Assembly: GCF_001905545.1 (NCBI RefSeq) | Contig: NZ_LIPD01000006.1 | Span: forward strand, 372,001 to 436,000 | Origin: Streptomyces sp. CB02056 | GTDB lineage: Bacteria > Actinomycetota > Actinomycetes > Streptomycetales > Streptomycetaceae | DNA length: 64,000 bases | Direction: 5' to 3' | Part shown: in pieces, positions 24,941 through 33,071 of the stretch | Layout of the letters: each line of letters begins with the position of its first letter | How positions within the stretch are numbered: position 1 is the first letter of the stretch | Translations under genes and position numbers: made by a program | Notes under the pieces: generated by a model | The model's input: only the letters and a program-made list of their open reading frames with translations | What the model was told of the DNA's origin: nothing | Databases searched by the model: none

Positions 24941-27430
24941 GTGGAATTCGAAGACGGCCACGGGCCCACGAACATCCGGAACGTCGTCACCGACAGTACG
25001 GTCCACTACCTGGTGCAGATCGGTGTGCTCAACGGGGAGCTGCACCTCACCGTGCCGCCCCGGGCCGTGGCGGCGGAGACACCGCTCGGCCTCGCCGAGG
25101 AGCGGCTCGCCCGCAGCCTGCTGTACCAGTGGCGGGCCGAGGCCGACGCCTGGGACATGGCCGACCCCGAACCGTTGGCCGTCCGCTGGGTGCACAGCCG
25201 CACCGCGCTCGCGCCGGGGGCCGAACTCGGCGGGCGCGGCGACCGGGTCGGCACGATGGCGGAGGCTCTGCTGGGACTCGACCACCGCCGCCTGCTGATC
25301 CTCGGCGGGGCCGGCGCGGGCAAGACGACCCTCGCCGTGCTGCTCACCCTGGAGCTGCTCGCCCGCCGGCTCACCCGCGGCGAGGACGTCCCGGTGCCCG
25401 TCATGCTCTCGCTGGAGTCCTGGGACGCCGAGCGGGTCAACTTCCACGACTGGCTGGCCGGCCGGATCACCGAGGAGCACCCCGGTCTGCCCCGGGTGGA
25501 CGGGCTCCACCCCGCCCGCCGACTGGTGAGCGAGCGCCGCCTGCTGCCCGTCCTGGACAGCCTCGACGAACTGCCCGAGCACCGGCGGACCGCTGTGCTC
25601 GGCGCCCTCGGGCGCCAACTGGGCCAGGAGGGCGGGGTGGTGCTGATCTGCCGGACCGAGCCCTACCGCGAACTGGTGGCCACCCAGCGGGACGTGCTCC
25701 GGGTGGACTCGGCGATCGAGGCGCTGCCGCTGGCCCCCGGCGACGTCGCCTCCTACCTGCACCGGGCCCGGCAGCCCTCGCGCGCCGCGCAGTGGGCGCC
25801 GCTGCTCGCCGAACTCCGCGCGGCGCCCGGCAGCCCGGTGAGCCGGGCACTGTCGACGCCGCTGATGGTCTGGCTGCTGCGGCGCGGGTACGAGCGGGCC
25901 CCGGCGGACCCGGGCGAGCTGCTGGACCGCGGGCGCTTCGCGACCGCCTGGCAGGTGGAGCAGCACCTGCTCGACCGGATCGTGCCCGCCTCGTTCCCGG
26001 CGCTGCCGCCGGCGCCCGACCGCCTGCACCCGCCCCGGCGGTGGGAACCGGACCGGGCCCGGGCCTGGCTGTCCTTCCTGGCCCGGCTGATGAACCGCCA
26101 GGAGACCGCCGAGCTGGCCTGGTGGCGGCTGTTCGGCGCGCCACTGCCGCGGGCACTGGCGGCGCCCGCGCTGATCGTGGTGGGGATCGCCCTGTCGGTG
26201 CTGATCGACCTGGGGCTCGGGGCCGTCGGGGGCTCCGGCCACCCCTTCGGCTTCGGCACCGCCGTGGGCCTCGGTGTCGCCCTCGCGGGCTTGGTCCGCA
26301 CGGCCGGGCAGGGCTGGTTCGGGGACGAGACCTCGACGCCCCGACGGCGGGTCAACCCGCTGCGCTTCGCCGGGGCCCTGCGCTCGGCCGGCCGCAACGG
26401 GAGGCTGGGCCGGGCTTGGCGGCTCATGGTGGTGATCGGCGGGCCGCCGGTGATCCTCACCCTGGTCGTGCTCCAGCTCCTGGCACCGGCGGAGGAAGGT
26501 CTCGCACTGGTGGCGGCGGTGCTGCTGTCCGCCTATCTGATGGTCGCGTTGGCGGCCCCCTCGGACACCGTGGACGCCGCGACCCCCGACTCGCTGCTGC
26601 GCTCGGAGCGGACCTCGGTCCTGGTGACGCTGCTGGTCCTCGCACCGCTGCTCGCCGCCGGGATCGGGCTGATGGACTGGTCGCGGACCCACCTCTACCG
26701 GTACCACCAGGTGGACTGGTCCTACCCGCTGGCGACCTGGTGCGGGGCGGGCGCGACGTTCCTGCTGCTCAGCCCGTGGAGCCGGTGGCTGCTGGCCCGG
26801 TGCTCGCTGGCACTCGTCGGCCGACTGCCCTGGACGCTGATGACCTTCCTGCGGGACGCCCACCGGGCCGGCCTGCTCCAGCGCACCGCCGGGACGTACC
26901 GCTTCCGCAACCTGCGGCTCCAGCAGCACCTGGCCGCCAAGGCCGGGCCCCGCTCGGGAGGCCAGGGAGGTCAGGGAGGTTCGGGGGCCGCAGGGGTCCC
27001 GGTGCCCCGGGCGACGCCGGACGGAGCGACGACGGTCGCGACCGGTCCCCTCGCCGACCTGACCCTGCCCCCCGGCCTCGACCTGGCGCGGCCTCACCGT
27101 ACGGCGCGACCCGAACTCGTACCTGCTCACCGGCCGCGTCCGCGCCGTCATGCTCGCGCACTGGGGCCCGCTCGGCGCCCTGCTGGGCCTACACCTGGTC
27201 CGGATCACGGTGAGCGGCACCTGGGACCGACTCGACTCCTGGAAGCCGATCGTCGGCGTGCCCGCCCTCGGCCTGCTGGTGATGCTGATCAGCCTCCTGC
27301 GCCGGCGGCACATCGAACTGCACATCACCGACACCTTCATCGCCGCCCGGACGGGCCGGCACCGCTGCCGCTACGAGTGGCGCGACGTGGACGAGGTCGC
27401 CGTCCGCCGGGTGCACCTCCGCGGCCGTGA
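24941..27430 (+). CDS. NLR-like NACHT ATPase with N-terminal RHIM-like motif and membrane helices
   Basis: Starting at GTG 24941 (a GTG at 24938 is equivalent), the first ~36 residues carry VTDSTVHYLVQIGVLNGELH. The VQIG core at ~25-28 resembles RHIM/bacterial amyloid signalling motifs found at the N-termini of actinobacterial NLR-type ATPases. A NACHT domain follows: Walker A GGAGAGKTT (~124) and Walker B LLPVLDSLDELPE (~205). From ~405 there are about six hydrophobic segments. The frame stays open to 27430, but after ~27075 it turns into Arg/Pro/His-rich sequence while another frame becomes protein-like, so a one-base frameshift near 27075 is suspected. It is probably a signalling or defence ATPase; no cognate effector gene was seen. 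Confidence 0.75.
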   Translation: MEFEDGHGPTNIRNVVTDSTVHYLVQIGVLNGELHLTVPPRAVAAETPLGLAEERLARSLLYQWRAEADAWDMADPEPLAVRWVHSRTALAPGAELGGRGDRVGTMAEALLGLDHRRLLILGGAGAGKTTLAVLLTLELLARRLTRGEDVPVPVMLSLESWDAERVNFHDWLAGRITEEHPGLPRVDGLHPARRLVSERRLLPVLDSLDELPEHRRTAVLGALGRQLGQEGGVVLICRTEPYRELVATQRDVLRVDSAIEALPLAPGDVASYLHRARQPSRAAQWAPLLAELRAAPGSPVSRALSTPLMVWLLRRGYERAPADPGELLDRGRFATAWQVEQHLLDRIVPASFPALPPAPDRLHPPRRWEPDRARAWLSFLARLMNRQETAELAWWRLFGAPLPRALAAPALIVVGIALSVLIDLGLGAVGGSGHPFGFGTAVGLGVALAGLVRTAGQGWFGDETSTPRRRVNPLRFAGALRSAGRNGRLGRAWRLMVVIGGPPVILTLVVLQLLAPAEEGLALVAAVLLSAYLMVALAAPSDTVDAATPDSLLRSERTSVLVTLLVLAPLLAAGIGLMDWSRTHLYRYHQVDWSYPLATWCGAGATFLLLSPWSRWLLARCSLALVGRLPWTLMTFLRDAHRAGLLQRTAGTYRFRNLRLQQHLAAKAGPRSGGQGGQGGSGAAGVPVPRATPDGATTVATGPLADLTLPPGLDLARPHRTARPELVPAHRPRPRRHARALGPARRPAGPTPGPDHGERHLGPTRLLEADRRRARPRPAGDADQPPAPAAHRTAHHRHLHRRPDGPAPLPLRVARRGRGRRPPGAPPRP

Positions 27431-27605
27431 CACCCCCGTCCACGGCATCCACGTCCGGCCGCGGACGGGAGCGCCCCTGCCCCCGGCCCGCTGGCGGGGG
27501 CGGGACGGGTGGTACCTGGTGCAACCGATGAACGTCGTCCGGACCCTGCCTCCCGACCTCACCGAGGCGCTCGCCGAGCTCTCCGGCGGGCGCTGGCGGC
27601 CGTAG
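27150..27605 (+). CDS. Membrane/PH-like fragment, probable continuation of the NACHT protein in another frame
   Basis: From ~27078 this frame reads convincingly (TWRGLTVRRDPNSYLLTGRV), and the first ATG is 27150. It encodes one long or two short membrane helices (GLHLVRITVSGTW; VGVPALGLLVMLISLL), then IELHITDTFIAARTG and YEWRDVDEVAVRRVHLRG, a pattern seen in bacterial PH-like membrane proteins. No start with a ribosome binding site exists before the sequence becomes protein-like; the frame opens after a TGA at 27060-27062. The simplest reading is that it is the C-terminus of the NACHT protein, or a separate gene whose start was damaged by a frameshift. Confidence 0.55.
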   Translation: MLAHWGPLGALLGLHLVRITVSGTWDRLDSWKPIVGVPALGLLVMLISLLRRRHIELHITDTFIAARTGRHRCRYEWRDVDEVAVRRVHLRGRDTPVHGIHVRPRTGAPLPPARWRGRDGWYLVQPMNVVRTLPPDLTEALAELSGGRWRP

Positions 27606-27625
27606 CGCGGGCCGGTTAGGGCCGA

Positions 27626-27640
27626 CCGGGCTCTGCCCGG
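27626..27640. terminator. Short hairpin between convergent genes
   Basis: A 6-bp GC stem with a 3-base loop lies in the 35-bp gap between the NACHT-region stop (27605) and the stop of the minus-strand gene at 27641. Small, but in the right place for a shared terminator. Confidence 0.35.
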
Positions 27641-28555
27641 CTACGGATGGCAGGGGCTCTGGCCGAGCACGTAGCAGCGCAGGTCGACGTCCTCGGGCAG
27701 GACGGGCACGGCACCGGGAAGGGCGACGGCGCCGACCGTGACGATGAACGTCCTGGTCACGGCGTCGCTTCCCTTCTTGTTCTGTGGGGCCTGGAAGAGC
27801 AGGTAGCGGGCCGCCAGGTAGTCAGCGACGGTGAGGTGGGGGCGGGCGAGGAGGTCGAGGGCGGCGGAGTGCAGGACGGCGCTGTCCCGCGGTGTGGGAG
27901 TGGCCGAGTAGACCGGCCTGCCGCCGGTCTCGATCCGGGAGGCGTCCAGGCCCCGGGCCGCGTAGCGGGCGACGAGTTCGGCGTCGGCGCGGTACGCGGC
28001 CTCGCCCCGCAGGAGGCGGTTGCCGGCGATCCGCCGCCCGTCCGGCAGGAGCACCCAGTTCTGGAGGGTGTCGCCCTCGACGCCCTCGGCGGCGAAGCGC
28101 CGCTCGGCGAGACGGCCGTAGCGAAGCATCGCTTCCGAGGCCGGGGTCGCCCGGCCCCCGGTGTAGGCGCGCGTGGCCTGGTCCCACTCCGCGCCCTCGC
28201 GCAGACGGCCGACCTCGCCGAGCCGGTCGAAGTTGGTGTCGCCCTCCCGGATCGGGGTACGGAAGCGCTCCGGGTTGAAGAAGGCACCGGCAGGACCGGG
28301 AGGCGGGCCCATCGCGACGGCGAGACGGTAGCGCCAGTCGACCAGCCGCTCGTGGACGGCGGCCAGCGCGGCCGCCCGGGCCGGCCGACCCGGGGCGGTG
28401 TCCCACAACTGGGCCAGCAGGTCCGCCGCTTCGGTGGCGGCGGCCGCCTGCTCGGAGGCGAAGGCGCGGGCCTTGGCCTGCCGGGCCGGGTCGGCGAAGC
28501 GCAGCGCGAGCGGGCTGGTGGGGAAGTCGCCGGGGGTGATCGGTGCGGTGGGCAT
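27641..28555 (-). CDS. Protein of unknown function (304 residues)
   Basis: I do not recognise this family. The N-terminal ~90 residues are Ala-rich helices (ARAFASEQAAAATEAADLLA). The middle has PERFRTPIREGDTNFDRLGE and RYGRLAERRFAAEG. The C-terminal part has LARPHLTVADYLAARYLLFQ, then APQNKKGSDAVTRTFIVTVG, and ends with a Cys-containing tail. There is no signal peptide or membrane helix. The ATG at 28555 follows GGAGA. It is divergent from the glycosyltransferase gene (120 bp apart). The compact charged middle and a possible cysteine pair near the end are the only other features visible. Confidence 0.7.
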   Translation of the reverse strand: MPTAPITPGDFPTSPLALRFADPARQAKARAFASEQAAAATEAADLLAQLWDTAPGRPARAAALAAVHERLVDWRYRLAVAMGPPPGPAGAFFNPERFRTPIREGDTNFDRLGEVGRLREGAEWDQATRAYTGGRATPASEAMLRYGRLAERRFAAEGVEGDTLQNWVLLPDGRRIAGNRLLRGEAAYRADAELVARYAARGLDASRIETGGRPVYSATPTPRDSAVLHSAALDLLARPHLTVADYLAARYLLFQAPQNKKGSDAVTRTFIVTVGAVALPGAVPVLPEDVDLRCYVLGQSPCHP

Positions 28556-28675
28556 GGCTCTCTCCTGATACGCCCTCTTGGGCCGGGCTCGGACGAACCG
28601 GCCCCACGTGGACGGAGGCTCCCCCTCCGGGGCCAAGCCTGGATCAACACCGGCCCCGGCGTGGAGAATTGCCCC

Positions 28676-29899
28676 ATGCGTATTCTGATCGTCACCACCG
28701 GCTCCCGCGGGGACGTCGCACCGTTCACGGGCCTGGGCCGGCGTCTGGTGGACGCCGGGCACCGGGTCGCCGTGGTCGCCCATCCGACCTTCGCGGCGCT
28801 GCTCGAGTCCTGCGGCCTGGAGCACCGGCCGCTGCCGGGGGATCCGGAGGAGCTCATCCGGGCCAGGGCCCGCGCGACCTCCCCGGAGGAGATCCGCGCG
28901 CTGATGACCGCGTTCGTGGACGGGCTCGCCGACGGCGTGGCGGACGCCGTCGCGGGCGGGGCCGACCTGCTGCTCACCGCCTTCGCCCCGTCGCCGCTCA
29001 GCCTGACGGCGGGAGACGCGTACGGTGTGCCCGTCCTCGGCACGTACCTCACGCCCGCCTTCGCCACCACGGAGTTCCCGCTGCCCGGCCCCGCCGGCGG
29101 CGCGGACCTGGGACCGGAGGGCAATCTCGCCGCCGGCCAGGAGCGGCTCCGGGGCGCGGACCGAATGTTCTCGAGCGCCGTGGACCGGATGCGCGAGCGC
29201 CTCGGCCTTCCCGGCAGGACGTCGCCGGAACCGCTCGGGCACACCCGTCCGGTCGTCCACGGTTACAGCCCCGTGCTGCTGCCGCGCCCGGCGGACTGGC
29301 CGGCCCCGGTCGACGTGGCGGGCTTCTGGTGGCCCGCGCGGCCGCTGGGCTGGCAGCCTCCGGGCGACCTGGTCGACTTCCTCCAGGCCGGTCCGGCCCC
29401 GGTGTTCATCGGCTTCGGCAGCATGGCCCCCGGGGAGGGCGAGCGGCTCGGCGAGCTGGTGACGGCCGCGGTACGGCAGGCGGGGGTGCGCGCGGTGGTC
29501 CAGGCGGGCTGGGCCGGGCTGGAGGCGGCGGGTGACGGCGTGTTCTGCGTCGGCGACGTGCCCCACGACTGGCTGTTCCCCCGCACGGCCGCCGTCGTCC
29601 ACCACGCCGGGGCGGGCACCACGGGCGCCGCGCTGCGCGCCGGGGTCCCCGCCGTACCGGTGCCCGTGATGGCCGACCAGCCGTTCTGGGCGGCACGGCT
29701 GCACCGGCTGGGAGTGGCCCCGCAGCCCGTGCCGTTCGCCGACCTCACCGCCGAGCGCCTCGCCGCCGCGATCACGACCGCTCTGGCCGAGCCGGTCCGC
29801 CGCCGTGCGGCCGCCGTCGCCGGGCTCATGGCGGGCGAGGACGGCGCCGGTGCCGTCCTCGCCCACGTCGCCCGGCTCGCCGAGGCCCCCGGACGCTGA
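28676..29899 (+). CDS. Glycosyltransferase, GT1/MGT type
   Basis: A 407-residue glycosyltransferase of the GT-B, family 1 kind that acts on sterols, macrolides and other small molecules. The N-terminus is MRILIVTTGSRGDVAPFTGL, which contains the GSRGD motif of sterol and antibiotic glycosyltransferases. The donor-binding half has VFIGFGSMAP, VGDVPHDWLFPRTAAVVHHA and the GAGTTGAALRAGVPAV motif. The ATG is supported by GGAG 9 nt upstream. It is followed at 95 bp by a TetR regulator in the same direction. An antibiotic-inactivating or tailoring enzyme under that regulator is plausible, but the acceptor is unknown. Confidence 0.9.
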   Translation: MRILIVTTGSRGDVAPFTGLGRRLVDAGHRVAVVAHPTFAALLESCGLEHRPLPGDPEELIRARARATSPEEIRALMTAFVDGLADGVADAVAGGADLLLTAFAPSPLSLTAGDAYGVPVLGTYLTPAFATTEFPLPGPAGGADLGPEGNLAAGQERLRGADRMFSSAVDRMRERLGLPGRTSPEPLGHTRPVVHGYSPVLLPRPADWPAPVDVAGFWWPARPLGWQPPGDLVDFLQAGPAPVFIGFGSMAPGEGERLGELVTAAVRQAGVRAVVQAGWAGLEAAGDGVFCVGDVPHDWLFPRTAAVVHHAGAGTTGAALRAGVPAVPVPVMADQPFWAARLHRLGVAPQPVPFADLTAERLAAAITTALAEPVRRRAAAVAGLMAGEDGAGAVLAHVARLAEAPGR

Positions 29900-29994
29900 C
29901 CCCGGCCGCTGACCCTGGACGGTCTGACACCCGGCCAGGGCACGCGTCCCGGACGGCCGGCGGCGGTCCACCCACTCTTGGATAGGCTGCCGGG

Positions 29995-30609
29995 ATGATC
30001 CCCGACGCCCCCCGGCTGCTGCGCGCCGACGCCGCCCGCAACGCGGAAAAGATCATCCGGGCCGCCCGGGAGGTCTTCACCGAACAGGGCCCCGACGCCC
30101 ACCTCGACGACGTGGCGCGCCGGGCCGGTGTCGGGGCCGCCACGCTGTTCCGCCGCTTCCCCGACAAGGCCGCGCTCCTGCGGGCCGTACTGGACCAGGG
30201 CTTCGGCGAGCGCGTCCGGCCCGTCATCCAGTCCGCCGCCGACGACCCCGACCCCGCGTCCGGGCTGGCCCGGGTGCTGGCGGCGGCCCTGGAGTCGGTG
30301 GCCGGCGACTACAACGTCCTGGCCGCCGCCCGCGCCGCCGGCGTCCTGACCCCGGCGACCGGCGAGGAGTTCTTCGCCGCTCTCGACGCCCTCCTGGCGC
30401 GCGGTCAGAGCGCGGGCGTGATCCGCGCCGACCTCGTGCCCGACGACCTGCACCGCATCGTCGTCATGCTGGTCTCGGTGCTGTGGACGATGGACCCCCG
30501 CGAGGACGGCTGGCGCCGGTACCTGGCCCTGGTCCTCGACGGCCTCTCCCCCGCCGGGGCCCGCCCACTGCCGTGCCCCGCCCCCGCACTGCACTCCCGC
30601 ACGCCCTGA
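29995..30609 (+). CDS. TetR-family transcriptional regulator
   Basis: A 204-residue TetR regulator. The N-terminal helix-turn-helix is seen in KIIRAAREVFTEQGPDAHLD, then VARRAGVGAATLFRRFPDKA; the remaining ~140 residues form the usual helical ligand-binding domain. A TAGGCT hexamer 7 nt before the ATG looks like a -10 box, so the transcript may be leaderless. It lies between the glycosyltransferase (same strand) and the convergent ferredoxin/P450 pair, and could control either. Confidence 0.9.
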   Translation: MIPDAPRLLRADAARNAEKIIRAAREVFTEQGPDAHLDDVARRAGVGAATLFRRFPDKAALLRAVLDQGFGERVRPVIQSAADDPDPASGLARVLAAALESVAGDYNVLAAARAAGVLTPATGEEFFAALDALLARGQSAGVIRADLVPDDLHRIVVMLVSVLWTMDPREDGWRRYLALVLDGLSPAGARPLPCPAPALHSRTP

Positions 30610-30618
30610 CGCCCCGCC

Positions 30619-30652
30619 TGGTGTCGGCGGCCCCGCCGGGCCGCCGACACCA
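30619..30652. terminator. Bidirectional terminator between TetR and ferredoxin genes
   Basis: A perfect 14-bp inverted repeat (30619-30632 with 30639-30652) around a 6-base loop fills the gap between two convergent stops (30609 and 30660). Confidence 0.75.
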
Positions 30653-30659
30653 CCGGCCG

Positions 30660-30890
30660 TCAGCGCGCCGGATCCAGCCGGAGCGCCGAGGCCGGGCACC
30701 TGGCGGCCGCCTCCCGGGCCTCTTCCGCCGCCCGTCCGACGGGCTCGGCGGCGAGCACGACGACCTGCCCGGCCTCGTCCTGGTCGAACACCGACGGCGC
30801 GGTCACCGCGCACTGCCCCGACGACACGCACCGCGAGGTGTCCGCCACCACCCGCGCGGTGGCCTGCTCGCGCTGCCGCTCCCCGTTCAC
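30660..30890 (-). CDS. [3Fe-4S]-type ferredoxin, P450 partner
   Basis: A 76-residue ferredoxin. Cys ligands are visible in SRCVSSGQC (C-x5-C) and later RCPASALRL; the missing second Cys of the first loop is typical of the [3Fe-4S] ferredoxins that feed Streptomyces P450s. The GTG start (30888-30890) overlaps the P450 stop by 4 bp, showing tight coupling. It shuttles electrons from a reductase encoded elsewhere to the P450. Confidence 0.9.
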   Translation of the reverse strand: MNGERQREQATARVVADTSRCVSSGQCAVTAPSVFDQDEAGQVVVLAAEPVGRAAEEAREAAARCPASALRLDPAR

Positions 30891-32095
30891 CACAGGACCG
30901 GGACCTCGCCGAGGCCGCCCGCCAGCCGTTCGGAGTGGTCGCGCAGGCTGTGCGCGTCCACCGCCAGCCGCAGGCCGGGGAAGCGCCGGAACAGCGCGGT
31001 CAGCGCGATCTGCATCTCGGTGCGGGCCAGCGCGTTGCCGATGCAGTAGTGGCCGCCGTGCCCGAAGGCGAGGTGCGCGTTGGGGGAACGCGACGGGTCG
31101 AAGGCGTCCGGCTCCTCGAACGCCCGCCCGTCCCGGTTCGCGGCGTTGATCGCCACCAGCACCGCCTCGCCCTTCGCGATCGCCGTCCCCGCGAGGGTGA
31201 CGTCCTCGCGGGCGTAGCGGGTCAGGCCCAGGGCGCCGGGCGCGGCCATCCGCAGGACCTCCTCCACGGTGGCGCGGGCCGACCCCTCGGGGTCGGCGGC
31301 GAAGCGGTCCCGCCGACCGGTGTCGCTCAGCAGGAACAGGACCCCCAGGTCGATCCGGGCCGAGGTCGTCTCGTGGCCCGCGAACAGCAGCCCCACCGCC
31401 AGGCGGGCCATCTCCTCCTCGGTGAACGAGGGGTCCTGCGCCTGTACGGCCAGGATGTCGCTGATCACGTCCTGGCCCGGCCGCTTGCGCTTCTCCTCGG
31501 CGATGGCGGACACGTACGCCTCGAACTCGGCCATGGCGGCGGCCCCGTCGGCCCCGCCGTACAGAGCGGCGATCCGCTCGGACCAGCCGCGCAGCAGGCC
31601 ACGGTCCTCGACCGGCACGCCCAGCAGCTCGCAGATCACCATCACCGGCAGCGGGAACGACAGGTGGTCGTGCAGGTTGACGGCGCGTCGCGGATCCCGC
31701 GAACGCTCCTCGTCCATCGCGTCCAGGCAGGACGCGGCGAGTTCCCCGATCCGCTCGCCCAGCCGCCGCATCCGCGGCGCGCTGAACGCGGGCGCCAGCA
31801 TCCGGCGCATCCGCGTGTGCTCCCGGTCCTCCTCCTCGGGCGAGGGGGCGGGGCGCGTGTGCAGCGCCGAGGACGAGATCCTCGGGGCGCCCTCGGTGTC
31901 GGGGCGCAGCCGGGAGAACCGGGTGTCGCTCAGGATCTCCCGGGCTTCCTCGTAGCGGGTCACCAGCCAGGCCGGGTCGCCGGCGGGTGTCGTCACCCGG
32001 GCGATCGGGCCTTCCTCGCGCAGGCGCGCGAGCAGCGGCGCCAGGTCCAGGGCGTTGGGGCGCTCGAAGGGTAACTGCGGTGCGGGGGCGGTCAT
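30887..32095 (-). CDS. Cytochrome P450
   Basis: A 402-residue bacterial P450. Diagnostic features are the I-helix oxygen-activation motif LLFAGHETTSARI, the K-helix Glu-x-x-Arg in TVEEVLRMAAPG, and the haem-binding loop FGHGGHYCIGNALAR with the Cys ligand. REHTRMRRMLAPAFS is the conserved C-helix region. The ATG at 32095 follows GAGGAGAG. It is transcribed with its ferredoxin and divergently from a methyltransferase, with a palindrome in the shared upstream region. It probably hydroxylates or epoxidises a small molecule; the substrate is unknown. Confidence 0.95.
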   Translation of the reverse strand: MTAPAPQLPFERPNALDLAPLLARLREEGPIARVTTPAGDPAWLVTRYEEAREILSDTRFSRLRPDTEGAPRISSSALHTRPAPSPEEEDREHTRMRRMLAPAFSAPRMRRLGERIGELAASCLDAMDEERSRDPRRAVNLHDHLSFPLPVMVICELLGVPVEDRGLLRGWSERIAALYGGADGAAAMAEFEAYVSAIAEEKRKRPGQDVISDILAVQAQDPSFTEEEMARLAVGLLFAGHETTSARIDLGVLFLLSDTGRRDRFAADPEGSARATVEEVLRMAAPGALGLTRYAREDVTLAGTAIAKGEAVLVAINAANRDGRAFEEPDAFDPSRSPNAHLAFGHGGHYCIGNALARTEMQIALTALFRRFPGLRLAVDAHSLRDHSERLAGGLGEVPVLW

Positions 32096-32205
32096 GGTCT
32101 CTCCTCGCCGGCCGAAGGGCCACAAGAGCAGTGAACGCTTGACGGAGCCGTGCTCTCCTTGCCCGTCCGGACCAGGGCGGACGAGTGCCCTTCCGGCCGA
32201 CAAGT

Positions 32206-32219
32206 GAGAGTCAACTCTC
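32206..32219. promoter_or_regulatory. Palindromic operator candidate
   Basis: GAGAGT, two bases, then ACTCTC form a perfect 6+6 dyad inside an AT-richer stretch (32200-32240), 111 bp before the P450 start and 136 bp before the methyltransferase start. The form suits a TetR- or MarR-type dimer. On the minus strand it contains a TTGACT hexamer that could be a -35 box of the P450 promoter. Confidence 0.4.
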
Positions 32220-32354
32220 TTTTACTGGGAGCGTAACACTGTCAGCACGCACAGTCAGCCTCCCGAGCGCTGCCGGGGGGAGGGCACCCGTCGAGGCCGA
32301 CGGCAGCCGAAATGCTGTCGCTCCGCCGGTCAGGGACGGCTACGGTGCGCCGTT

Positions 32355-32981
32355 GTGGATGACGAAGACCCGAAGGACCTGGTCCGGCGTGGATACGACC
32401 TGCTGTCCGCGCATTACGAACGCGCGTTCAACAGCGAGACGAAGTACGGATCGTGGATCGAGGAGTTGCTCGGGCGGCTCCCGGAAGCGGGCACGGTGCT
32501 GGACGTGGGGTGCGGGACCGGAGTCCCCGTGGCCCGGTCCCTCGCCGCAACAGGGCGCCGTGTCACGGGCGTCGACATCAGCGACGTCCAGATCCGGCGG
32601 GCACGGGAGCTGGTGCCGGAGGCCGAGTTCATCCGGGCGGACGCCACGACCCTGGCGTTCCCGCCGGAGGCCTTCGACGCCGTGGTCTGCCTGTACGCGC
32701 TGATCCACATTCCGGTCGGGGAGCAGCCGGCTCTGCTGGGGCGGATCGCCTCGTGGCTGCGGCCAGGAGGCTGGCTCCTCGTCACCACCGGGCACCAGGC
32801 CTGGACCGGCACCGACGAGGACTGGCTCGGCGGCGGGGCCGCGATGTGGTGGAGTCACGCGGACGCGGCGACCAACCGGTCCTGGCTGCTGTGCGCCGGC
32901 CTGGAGGTGGCGCACGAGGAGTTCGTCCCCGAGGGCGACAGCGGCCACGTCCTGTTCTGGGCGCGGCGGCCCGTGAGCTGA
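32355..32981 (+). CDS. SAM-dependent methyltransferase (class I)
   Basis: A 208-residue methyltransferase. Motif I is VLDVGCGTGVPVARSLA, the acidic post-I is VTGVDISDVQIRRA, FIRADATTLAFP is motif II and RIASWLRPGGWLLVTT is motif III. This is the small UbiE/COQ5-like type with no substrate domain. The start is GTG at 32355; TACGGT 8 nt upstream looks like a -10 box, so a leaderless transcript is likely. The target is unknown. Confidence 0.88.
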   Translation: MDDEDPKDLVRRGYDLLSAHYERAFNSETKYGSWIEELLGRLPEAGTVLDVGCGTGVPVARSLAATGRRVTGVDISDVQIRRARELVPEAEFIRADATTLAFPPEAFDAVVCLYALIHIPVGEQPALLGRIASWLRPGGWLLVTTGHQAWTGTDEDWLGGGAAMWWSHADAATNRSWLLCAGLEVAHEEFVPEGDSGHVLFWARRPVS

Positions 32982-33071
32982 CGGGCCGTGCGGGGCCGTG
33001 GCAGAGCGGATCGGTCGCGGGACGTACGCCGCCCACGGCCACGGCGGGCCCTCCACTGATAGGTTCCAGCG

